Shown: one piece after another, positions 36,485 to 49,600 of the stretch
Layout: the number at the start of each line of letters is the position of its first letter
How positions within the stretch are numbered: position 1 is the stretch's first letter
Assembly: GCA_949358305.1 (NCBI GenBank)
Contig: OX442320.1
Span: 11,858,259 to 11,922,258, forward strand
From: Strigamia acuminata
Lineage: Eukaryota; Arthropoda; Chilopoda; Geophilomorpha; Linotaeniidae
Direction of reading: 5' to 3'
DNA: 64,000 bases
Program-made: the position numbers and the translations under genes
Notes under the pieces: generated by a model
Databases searched by the model: none
Told to the model about the DNA's origin: nothing
What the model saw: only the letters and a program-made list of their open reading frames with translations

Positions 36485-37046
36485 TTATTGGTAATTCATG
36501 AATTTGTTGAGGAAGTTTGTGAATTTTGAGGGGTCGCCGGCCTCGTAGGGTTTGAGGGAGTGATGGTCGAGGGTGTGGATGGTGGAGTGGAGGTCGGAGC
36601 AGTGGCAGTAGACGAGGTAGCCGTCTTTGTGGAATTGGCGAGCGAGTTGGGTTTGGTGGTTGTTCATGAGTTGGTCGTTGACGACCACGATGAGGGCTTT
36701 GGAGGCTTCGAGGGATTCCAAGATGGTGCCTGCGCCCGCGTGACTGATTATGAGGTGGCTCGAGTTGATGACGGAGTTGAGGTTTGGTTTGTAGCGGAAA
36801 TATTCCATTGCGAGGCTCGGGTTGGTGGTGGTTGGTTCGGTTTGGCCGCAGCCGATTTGGAGGACGATTTTCGTGTAGCCTCGCGCAGCAAGTTCCTAGG
36901 TAAAGGAAATGAACGTTTTAAATTTATTTTTTAATTTTTAAGTAAATTTTAGTTCTTACTTTTAATACTGTGTCGGTTGTGACTGTTTTTATTAAGTTGT
37001 CGAATGATGTTGTTCCGACTGTGACGAATACGGTTTTTTCGGACAT
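36485..37046 (-). CDS. ALG13: UDP-GlcNAc transferase catalytic subunit ALG13
   Basis: Two exons (36960-37046 and 36485-36895) give 165 aa, the size of the single-domain ALG13 of yeast and of the GT28 domain in animals. It starts EKTVFVTVGTTSFDNLI and contains IVLQIGCGQ, SHLIISHAGAGTILESLE and LIVVVNDQLMNNHQTQLA, the Gly-rich nucleotide-sugar-binding signature of this GT28 family. ALG13 pairs with membrane protein ALG14 on the cytosolic ER face and adds the second GlcNAc to dolichol-PP-GlcNAc in N-glycan assembly. The extra OTU/Tudor region of vertebrate ALG13 is absent. It is tail-to-tail with SAFB, with only 223 bp between stop codons, so the 3' UTRs may overlap. Confidence 0.95.
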
Positions 37047-37980
37047 TTTTATCGATTGTGGATATAAAATTGTTGGTATTTTATCAGCTGTTGTTCAATG
37101 GTTTGCTGCGGCGCTGTTGCCAGGGCTTCGTATATGATCGAGGCTGTGCTGTAAACAAATGAAACGGTATTTTTACCGTCAAACTGGCTAAACTATCTTC
37201 TTTCTTTAAAAATAAAATAAAATTATAGTTTATATAATTGTCAGTAATTACTTATTACACATTCTTAAACAAATTTATGAGTTTGTAGTCTGTGGCATAA
37301 TTTTCAATATGGCCGTTCGGAACTAGCAGCCTGTGGTGTAATTGAGTCGTTCAAACTTTATATTTTTAAAATGATTTTTTGTATAGAATTAATGTTTTTA
37401 TTATTATTTCTTAACGAGTAAACGAGAAATATAAAATATGAGACGTAATTAAATTCTCCGGAAAATGAACCAATCGGCTAGACGCTTTTACGGTAAGCGG
37501 AAGTTATCCTAACCTTGTTGTTGTGTGGTATGTGAAGAAATCTTTAGAGTCCAAAAGGTAAAAACAAAACCATTTTCCCTCGTAGAAACTAGCGAGAAAT
37601 GCTAAATCAACCATCCATATTCATCCACACAAATTCCAGCGACAAAAAAACAGCCTAACTGCGCTAGAAACGACTCGTACAACACCTAACCCTATTTCCC
37701 ATAGGATTACACGCTCAGAAATTGACACCACAAAAAGCAACACAATTTCTCAACATTCGCGCAGAATCGAGCGAAACTCCGAGTAAATTCGGATGAATTG
37801 AGCGTTTTAATACGATTCTAGGATGGCGCGGAGGGAAACTGGCGAAATAGGTTAATGAAATAGCGAAAAAGTGTGTTAAATGGGTCAAAAATGTCTTGTA
37901 TGGTTGATTTGCGAGCAGCGGATGTGATTTTGATTTTGATTTGTTGTTTGTTTTAGGTTTGGTGATTAATACGTAATCCC
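37047..37980. other. Divergent promoter region ALG13 / RNF111
   Basis: This is head-to-head spacing of 934 bp. An RNF111 5'-UTR intron is likely: a donor (AAAAG|GTAAAA) near 37557 and an acceptor (TGTTTTAG) near 37956, 24 nt before the start codon. No TATA box was recognised. Confidence 0.45.
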
Positions 37981-41472
<3,492 letters not shown>

Positions 41473-42918
41473 TGACAATCCCCGGTGATTTTGTAAGATT
41501 TTTCTTTGTTTGTTTGTTCGTTCGTTTTTCTTTTCTCGTGTTGTTGATTATTATTTTTGTTACGGATAAATGTACAAATTTGATTGAATCTTATTTTCAT
41601 TTCTGTCTGCCAAAATGAATTTGTTAGTTTTGTCTAGTTTAGGAGTGGGTTAGGTGCAAATCGGTTGTAGTTTGAGTTTTGACTTCAATTTGAATAAATC
41701 AAGTTTATTTTAAAATTATTAAAAAATATGAATAATGAAATAATGAAAAAAATGATAAAAATAATAATAAAAATGACATGTAAACAGTTTGTATCTATTG
41801 TTTAACGCGTAGCTTATAATAAGGTTAGATATTAAATTTAGAAAGAAACTTTTTGATTATTTTTCCAAACGATTCGTTTTTAGTCATGAGTAGTGGAAAA
41901 AAACAAAGAAAGAAAGAATGACGTCGGGGAAACAAATGACTTTTTTAAACGTAAACAAACTAGTTATTCAATTCAACGGGATGCAGAACAAAGTTGTACC
42001 TGTGTATAATTCCTGAAAGTTGCTCAGAATTAATTGTATTTGATTTTTGATTTTTGATCTTTGACCTTTTTGTTTTTATTTTCCTTTTTGTCTCGTTCAA
42101 ATGCGACTAATTCCTTTCTCTTTCCTTTCATTGTAAATATTTGCGTGATTTTGATGAATGTGCGAAAGGAAAATTGACATTTTTAAGTCGGAGCATGTTT
42201 TAACGGTTATTTTTTTGAATTTGTTATTTTTGCTGCGGTATTAACGTTAAAGTTGGACGGCATTCGGCCAAGCGATTTATTCCATTTTTGATCGGTTCAA
42301 ATTGATGAAATAAACTAGGAATTTTTAATAGGTTTTTGAATAATATTTAATCTATTTTTATCAGCTTTGGGGCCGTCCATAAATTACGTAACATCTTAGG
42401 GGAGGGGGTCTAAAAATCCAAAAATTTGCGTCATGTAATTTATGGACCGCCTTTTTTGAATTCCGTTTTATAGAATTGTTTTTTTTAGAAGTTTTCTTGG
42501 CCGCCATTTGCAAAATCATGAAAACCCGTTGAACTTCGGGAAATTTATTTCTTGCTCTGATTTAAACATAATTTGTAAACGAACCAGTGTAAAACCTTTT
42601 GATTTTCCTGTAAATTTCTCACAAGGAGCCGATTTGGTTTTGATATAAAACAGAAATGATGATATAAGTAAAAAAAATAAATAAAAATAACACAAATAAT
42701 CTTTAATATCGAAGTAGCCATTTTCTTTTATGTTTGTAGACTAAAATGATTGTAATTCGGTAGTTTGTGTATTTTTAAATTTGTTACTAATTTTTCTCCC
42801 ACCCCATGTCCCCCCCTCCCACCCCCAAACCTCCATTTTCTTTTTTCTTCCTTTTTTTTAATGACGCTATACGATAAGAAGAAAAAGTGATGTAATGTTT
42901 TCTTTTTTCCTTTTTAAT
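41473..42918. other. RNF111 3' UTR and convergent intergenic DNA
   Basis: AT-rich sequence follows the RNF111 stop. Poly(A) signals are available at 41693 and further downstream. A short palindromic element lies at 42370-42451. Homopolymer tracts are frequent between 42.7 and 42.96 kb. No additional gene is seen. Confidence 0.5.
42370..42451. mobile_element. Short palindromic MITE with GGGCCGTCCATAAATTACGT ends
   Basis: The left end GGGCCGTCCATAAATTACGT and the right end ATGTAATTTATGGACCGCC are inverted copies separated by ~40 bp. Sequences with this terminus are familiar to me as repeats in arthropod genomes; that is recollection, not a search. The element is non-coding. Confidence 0.55.
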
Positions 42919-44694
42919 TTATATGTTCAAATAAAAAAAAAAAATAAAAAATTTGAAATAAGTTTGAAAATGATATTTATTGGAACTCTCTTCAGATACA
43001 CGTTTAGATAAGGAGACCCAGCCTCTTCCCGATTGGTTGGAATCGCCGGCTTGGAAGTGAGTGGGAAACGACGGCACTTTGACGAAGTTTTCTAACCTGA
43101 AGTAAAATCAAGTGTAAACTGAATTAAATTGATATGATATAATTAGTGTTTTTACGCACTCGGACGTCTTTAAAAGGGTTATGAAGTCTTGGAATTTCTT
43201 AAAGGTTCCTTCGATGGCCGTTAAAACGGAATCGTCGAGTTTAAACTCGCCTTTTTCGCTCGTTTCGGACATGATTTTGTGTAGAGTTTGTTTGGTTTGT
43301 AAGTGTTGCGATCGTTCGCGTTCAAGTTGGTCCGAACAGCGAGTTAACTCGTCCTGAAACACAAATGAAACGTTTATTTAAGGTTTGTCGAGTGGTCTTA
43401 ATGAAATTGATGCGTTACTTTGAGGTCGCGGTCAAATTCGTGCGAAACTGTCGTCGTTTTCGTTTTGATTTTAACCGTTTCGGTTTTGCGGTTGGGTAAA
43501 CCGGTTTTAAACGGTGGGAAATTGCTTTTTTCATCAACTTGGACGACTATTTGAGGCATGAAGCGGCGTTGCAATTTTTCCTGACGAGAAAACGAATAAT
43601 TTTTTGGATTTAAATTGAATAACTCGTTTTATACCAAACTAGGTTTTGGTCCGAATTTGTCGTAAATTTTTTCGTAGAGCATTTCATCTTGGAAAGAATT
43701 GTCGTCGACATCCAGACCCAGAGCGATTTTGTTGACGGATAACTTTTCGAAAATGGCCGCGCTGTCGTCGGTCAAACCGCAATGGCGCAAATACAACTCG
43801 CTTAAACACGAATCCTCGGCCAATCCTTTGGCCAAAACACTAAATCCCCGGTCACCGAACGCGGAGTTGTTGCTCAGATTGATTTCGCCGAGTCCGCCCA
43901 TTCTTTCCAGGTGACAGATTTGATATCGGAGCGAATTTTGCCAAATATTCGCGCGCCGGACCACGTTTTGTTGCTCGATAAAATTGGCGAGAACGTTGCC
44001 GATTTTCCACGTTAAATTACAATCGGAGAAATCAACCGCTGATAAACTCGACGAGTTCTTGATTGATTGACAGATGACTGGAAAATTAGAAATTGATTAA
44101 TTATTCGACCGAAATTGGAGTTTTTCGATTTTTACTTTGGCAATTTTTGTTCCCTAGACGACATTTTTCGAACGAAATGTATCGCAAACTCGAATTGTTG
44201 CTCAATCCCTGGCAAATATTCAATTTGCATTAATTTGTATACGTTTCTTTTTTTCATTTTTTCATTTACTTGGCTCAAAATGTTCACATTTTGTTCGCTG
44301 AAATGAATTTTTTCTAGGATGAGACATTGGAATGTTTTGCCGTGTTGAAGCAGGTGTTTTAACACGTGATTCAACTTATTTGAAATTTCTTTGGCATCTG
44401 TTGTTGTTGTTTTCGTTTCACTTTTATTCCTCACGGCCAGGTATTTAATCGTTTCGTATTTCTCCAAAGTTTGAAGTAGGGGTCGCCAATCTGCAAATTT
44501 ATATTTATTCGATCTTGTTAGTTGCGGTGTTTATATAAATTTCGCCGATTTTTCGGATATTTACCGTCGGTTTTGATGCGATCGGTTCGGATAGTTAAAA
44601 TACCTTCGCCCAGATTCTTTACACATTTTTGAGGACAAGTTCCACAACGGTAACAAGCGTCGGCGTAGATTTCTGCAAATCCTTTCCCTTTCAT
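42919..44694 (-). CDS. CEP78: Centrosomal protein CEP78 (LRR protein)
   Basis: Minus-strand exons start at the ATG ending at 44694 and join in frame to a leucine-rich repeat region. Motifs in order: LTIRTDRIKTDDWRPLLQTL, CLILEKIHFSEQNVNILSQ, LRYISFEKCRLGNKNCQ, LSAVDFSDCNLTW, IWQNSLRYQICHLERMGGLG, LSELYLRHCGLTDDSAAIFE. A coiled region then ends in LTAIEGTFKKFQDFITLLK, which matches the conserved C-terminal segment of CEP78. CEP78 is a mature-centriole protein that regulates the EDD-DYRK2-DDB1-VprBP ligase and ciliogenesis. At ~450 aa it is shorter than the vertebrate protein. The last exon (from 43096) is uncertain: donor choice gives a stop at 43004-43006, 23 nt before an AATAAA (42976-42981, minus), or a longer frame to 42919. 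Confidence 0.88.
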
Positions 44695-44770
44695 AATAAC
44701 GGTTGTTTTTAAAAGTTTTTAAATATAATTAAGGTAAGAGAATTTGCCACCAGGGGAATGACTAAAAACT

Positions 44771-45016
44771 AGTTCTGCATCGGGGAGACATAGCCGCGTC
44801 CAATCACGGCTCTTCTCACAGTTGGCCAATCACATCGCTCCATGCATCTTGAGCAACAGTATGGCGCCAAACTCGATTTTTGGACAGTTTAATCCGATGC
44901 GTGGAATTGTAGCATAAGAAAATTTGTTTTTACACGAAAAAGCATGAATTTTTCACCAATAAAATTTATTTACACCTAAAAACTTTGTATTTGCACAAAA
45001 ATAATTTGTCTTTTTC
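44771..45016. repeat. Left arm of a ~240-bp inverted duplication (CEP78 promoter side)
   Basis: The arm begins AGTTCTGCATCGGGGAGACA and contains CGTCCAATCACGGC and GGCCAATCACATCG (two CCAAT boxes) and GGCGCCAAAC. Its partner at 46055-46295 is the reverse complement with roughly seven mismatches by my hand alignment. It starts 77 bp upstream of the CEP78 ATG and so probably provides that gene's promoter. A 7-bp direct repeat TAAAAAC lies just outside both arms (44763-44769; 46299-46305), not at identical offsets. Confidence 0.9.
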
Positions 45017-45272
45017 CGAAAAAATTTGTTTTTTTCCGAAAAAATTTGTTTTTTTCCGAAAAAATTTGTTTTTTTCCGAAAAAATTTGTTTTTTTCCGAA
45101 AAAATTTGTTTTTTTCCGAAAAAATTTGTTTTTTTCCGAAAAAATTTGTTTTTTTCCGAAAAAATTTGTTTTTTTCCGAAAAAATTTGTTTTTTTCCGAA
45201 AAAATTTGTTTTTTTCCGAAAAAATTTGTTTTTTTCCGAAAAAATTTGTTTTTTTCCGAAAAAATTGGTTTT
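45005..45272. repeat. 20-bp tandem array between the inverted arms
   Basis: About thirteen units of a 20-bp repeat with the core TTCCGAAAAAATTTG and a T-run are almost perfectly identical; lines of three units recur unchanged. Each unit is itself close to a T-run/A-run hairpin. Four diverged units of the same repeat, inverted, stand next to the right arm (~45962-46060), so the repeat was part of the duplicated segment and expanded on the left only. Confidence 0.95.
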
Positions 45273-45395
45273 TTTTTAAACGCAGAAAAACACGTCGTGG
45301 ATAAGAATAAATGAAGGAAGATGGATGAATGGGTAATGGAGAAAATGTTTAATATCAACCGCTGTTTTATTTAATGGCATTTATTTATTTTTCAG

Positions 45396-45700
45396 AATTC
45401 TTCAGATGACGATTTGCTCGTTGCAAAAGAGTTGTCAATTGCGAGCGATGAAGTAAAGAACGAATCGTTTGCAGGTTTGATTATTAATTATCCGAGTTTA
45501 TAAAACGATCAAATAATTACTAACGGTTTTGCAGCTACATCTGGTCGAAGTAATGCTACAGCCAACGGAAACGAATTTGATGGATTAGATTATCCACATT
45601 CGTCCGAAATGTTGCATTTATTTAAAGAAGTTTTCGGATTGGATTCATTTCGGCATAATCAACGGGAGGCTATGAACGCCAGCATATTGGGACATGACGG
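45396..45700 (+). pseudogene. BLM: Two-exon fragment of a BLM-type RecQ helicase
   Basis: Exons 45396-45474 and 45535-45700 with normal GT-AG sites encode SSDDDLLVAKELSIASDEVK and, after the junction, LDYPHSSEMLHLFKEVFGLD then SFRHNQREAMNASILGHD. The second part matches the entry into the helicase core of BLM (HTKEMMKIFHKKFGL...FRTNQLEAINAALLGED in human). The reading stops being BLM-like exactly before the residues leading to Walker A (PTGGGKS), where a SINE-like sequence begins. No other BLM exon lies in the window and the flanks are CEP78 and IARS1. It is therefore a relocated gene piece. Frame and splice sites are still open, so the move is recent or the fragment is transcribed. Confidence 0.75.
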
Positions 45701-45790
45701 TAGCCACGGTGGTTGCGTGCTTGTGGTTATGGTGCGCGATGAAAGTAATGTGGGCATGGGTTCGAATCCGTCACTAGTTTTGCTTTTTAA
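45697..45790 (+). mobile_element. tRNA-derived SINE-like sequence
   Basis: A pol III A-box-like motif (TAGCCACGGTGG) and a perfect B box (GGGTTCGAATCC) are ~50 bp apart, followed by an AT-rich tail. A clean tRNA cloverleaf is not obvious, so a tRNA-derived SINE head is more likely than a functional tRNA. A second GC-rich piece (GCAGTAGCCCGCGTTGCGGG, near 45.88-45.95 kb) may belong to the same or another SINE. Confidence 0.5.
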
Positions 45791-46054
45791 ATTTTATTTT
45801 TTCTGTCCAAAAAAAAAGAAAAAATTCAAGTTTATAAGACACAAACTAAACGCTTTTGCTAAAAAGGACCGGTGGGTAGGTCGGGCGCAGTAGCCCGCGT
45901 TGCGGGTTCTACTCCTCGGGAGGAGGTTAGGGGAATATAGGTTCATTTTTATTTGGTGATTTGAGAAAAAAACAAGTTTTTTCGAGAAAAAAACAAATTT
46001 TTTCGGAAAAAAAACAAATTTTTTCGGAAAAAAAACAAATCATTTCGGAAAAAA

Positions 46055-46295
46055 AAACAAATTATTTTTGTGTAAATACAAAGTTTTTAGGTGTAAATAA
46101 ATTTTATTGGTGAAAAATTCATGCTTTTTCGTGTAAAAGCAAATTTTCTTGTCCTACAATTCCACGCATCGGATTAAACTGTCCAAAAATCGAGTTTGGC
46201 GCCATACTGTTGCCCAAGATGCATGGAGCGATGTGATTGGCCAACTGTGAGAAGAGCCGTGATTGGACGCGGCTATGTTTCCCCGATGCAGAACT
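46055..46295. repeat. Right arm of the inverted duplication (IARS1 promoter side)
   Basis: This is the reverse complement of 44771-45016. It ends GCATCGGGG-equivalent then GAACT at 46295 and leads directly into TATATAAAAACC. The CCAAT boxes now face the IARS1 gene, so each flanking gene has its own copy of the same upstream sequence in the same relative orientation. Confidence 0.9.
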
Positions 46296-46306
46296 ATATA
46301 AAAACC
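46296..46306 (+). promoter_or_regulatory. TATA-like box before IARS1
   Basis: ATATAAAAACC follows immediately after the right arm. A transcript starting ~30 bp downstream would have a 5' UTR with an intron, donor CAAAGAG|GTAATT near 46544 and acceptor GGTTTAG just before the ATG at 46673. Confidence 0.45.
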
Positions 46307-46672
46307 GTCTAGTTTCAAAACGACTTCTTGGTGGTTTTTAATTCAAATTTATTATTTTAAAAAAATGTATATATACTTATTTTTTTCAAAATAATTATAA
46401 TAATAAGAAAAAAATGAATTAAAAAAAAATTTTTTTCTAATTCGCTAAGAAAGAGTCGGACGGTGACTAGACGGTTCGGTTCCTCATGTACTCGTGTTCA
46501 ACATTCGGCGAAGTGCAAAATCGGCTTATCTGTTGCCAACAAAGAGGTAATTTCTCGCACAAATTTCATCAGCCAGCCGTATAAAAGACGGGAGAATTTT
46601 TCGTGGCTCGGTTATGATTAGATATTTGGAATATGACCATTTTTGTGTGTTATTTGTTGTTTGGTTTAGAAC

Positions 46673-49600
46673 ATGGTGCAACCGGTGCCTGAGAAGATCA
46701 ACTTTGCGGCGGAAGAAGAGGACGTCATCAAGTTGTGGACGAAATTGGACGCGTTTAGGACAAGTCTGAAGCAATCGAAAGGCAAACCGAGGTAATGGAT
46801 AACGAGAATTGTATTTGATTTATATTTGATTTGAATATTTTTGTTTAGGTTTACGTTTTATGATGGGCCTCCGTTCGCGACCGGTTTGCCACATTATGGT
46901 CATATTTTAGCGGGAACTATTAAAGATATCGTCACTAGATTTGCTCACCAATCTGGGTTTCATGTCGACAGAAGGTTCGGCTGGGATTGTCACGGGCTTC
47001 CAGTTGTAAGAGATTTTATAAAGGGAAATTGGGGTTTGCCAGGCGGGAAATATTCAATTTTTGTCAAATTAATTCAGTTTCTACCCCAAAAATTTGATTT
47101 TTTACCCAAAAATTTGATTTTTTACCCAAAAATGCGATTTTTCACCCAAAAAAGGCAATTTTTCACCCAAAAAATGCGATTTGTCTCAAAAAATTCATTT
47201 ATTCACCAAAATAATTTAATTTTCAAGTTTAAAAATGCAAAAAGCTTATTGAAATTCTGGCAACCCTAAGGAAAAATAATAATAAGGATGATTTTATTAA
47301 TTTTTTTTTATTTTAAAGGAATATGAGATAGATAAAAGTCTCGGAATCAAGGGGCCGGAGGATGTGATGAAGATGGGAATTGCCGCCTACAACGCGGAAT
47401 GCCGGAAAATCGTGATGCGTTACGCCAAAGAGTGGGAAGAAGTGATCAGTCGTCTCGGACGATGGATCGATTTCAAAAACGACTACAAAACGATGTACCC
47501 GACATTTATGGAGACAGTTTGGTGGACGTTCAAACAGCTGTTCGACAAGGGACTGGTCTACCGAGGCGTCAAAGTGATGCCCTTCTCAACCGCGTGCAAC
47601 ACGCCGCTCTCCAACTTCGAAGCCGGACAAAATTACAAAGATGTCGACGATCCAGCCGGTTTTTACACATTTACCAACCAAACTCCGATGATTTTCACCA
47701 CAATTTGTCCATTTTTTGTCCAGTTATTGTCGGATTTCCGTTAATCGAAGACCCGAACGTGTCGATGATCGCGTGGACGACGACCCCGTGGACATTGCCC
47801 AGTAATTTAGCATTGTGCGTTCATCCGGACAAGATTTACGTGAAATTAGAAGGTAGTTTTCAAATAAAAAGCGAAGAACGATTTTGTCAACTTTTTTTCC
47901 CCGTAGAAACCAAAACCAATAAAATTTTTATCATGATGGAAGCTCGTTTAGAAGCGATGTACAAAAGTGATAAAGATTACGTAATATTGGATAAGTTCGT
48001 ATTTAGTCGATAAACTGTGGAATTAACATTAATTTGTATGTTTTTCGTGTTTTACTTCAGGTTCGTAGGCTCGGAATTGAAAGGAAAGATGTACACGCCT
48101 CTTTTTGATTATTATTTGAGCGTGAGTTGGTCGTGGATGGCAATTTGCACGATAATATTTTTTTTTCTTTTGAAAATAGAGGAAAATGAAGGGGTCGTTC
48201 AAAATAGTGTGCGATACGTACGTTACCGAGGAGAGCGGTACCGGCGTTGTGCACCAAGCGTGTTATTTTGGAGAAGTAAATGAAAGAAATGCACATTTTT
48301 TGTGTGAATTTGAGTTTGGAATATTTTTAGGACGATTACCGCATTGGGTTAGTCAACGGAATCATCGAGAAAAACGATGATGTTGTTTGTCCGGTGGACG
48401 AAACTGGACGATTTACGGCTCCCGTCACTCATTTTCAGGGACAGTATGTTAAAGTGGGTCGTTAATCGAAGGTGGAAGTTGATTTTTGTTTAATTTTGTT
48501 TTGTTTTATTTGGTTTGTTCGGTAGGATGCGGATAGAAACATAATTCGACATTTAAAGGAAAACAATCGGCTCGTTAATGAGAGCACTGTGAAACATAGC
48601 TATCCGTATTGTTGGCGATCCGACACGCCGTTGATCTACAAAGCGGTTCCTTCGTGGTTCATTCGAGTTGAAGATTTAGTCGAGAAATTAATTGAAAGCA
48701 ATCAATCGACATATTGGTAGAGTTTTGAATCGTGCTTGTCAGGTTTATTCGAAAATGGATTTTATTTTTGCCCGAAAAATTCCATTTTTTTAAAAAAAAA
48801 AATGTTGTTTGTCGCAGTGTGACACCTGGCAGGCATTTTTGATTTGATTTTACAATTGAAAATTGAATTAAAAATTGTTTGGAATTGCAGGGTTCCTGAC
48901 TTTGTTAAAGAAAAACGGTTCGGAAACTGGCTTCGCGATGCACGAGATTGGGCGGTGTCACGAAATCGATACTGGGGAACGCCGATGCCGTTGTGGACGA
49001 GCGAGGACGGACAAGAAGTGGTCTGCGTCGGTTCCGTCGAGGAGCTGAAGCAATTAAGTGGAGTTGAAGTGACCGACCTTCACCGAGAAAAGTAAAGAAA
49101 TGAAATTGGAAAATTGAAATAATTTTTAAAAAAAAAATTGTATTTAGTGTGGATAAAATTACGATTCCGTCCATCCTGGGCAAAGGCGTCCTGCGAAGAG
49201 TTCCGGAAGTGTTCGATTGCTGGTTTGAGAGTGGCAGTATGCCTTACGCGCAAGTTCATTACCCCTTTGAGAATAAAAATGAATTTGAAGACGCGTTTCC
49301 GGCCGATTTCATCGCTGAGGGAATTGATCAAACGCGCGGATGGTGCGAAATTTAAAGCAAAAAATTGAAAGAATTGAAATAATTTAATTTGTTTTTAAAG
49401 GTTTTACACCTTGTTGGTCGTTTCAACGGCTTTGTTCGGGAAACCTCCGTTTAAAAACTTGATTGCGAATGGATTAGTTCTTGCGAGGTAATCAAATTGA
49501 ACAAATAAAATTGTTTAAATTGTTTACATTGTTTTAATTTTTAGTGACGGTCAGAAAATGAGTAAAAGTAAGAAGAATTATCCGGATCCGATGACGGTGG

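Noticed and set aside
44966-45358. Open frames on both strands with repeated FFPKKFVFFRKN or KKTNFFGKKQIF
   Set aside because: They translate the 20-bp tandem array; the 60-nt period simply lacks stops in several frames.
45697-45775. A functional tRNA gene
   Set aside because: The B box is perfect but no convincing acceptor, D-arm and anticodon-arm pairing could be drawn; a SINE head fits better.
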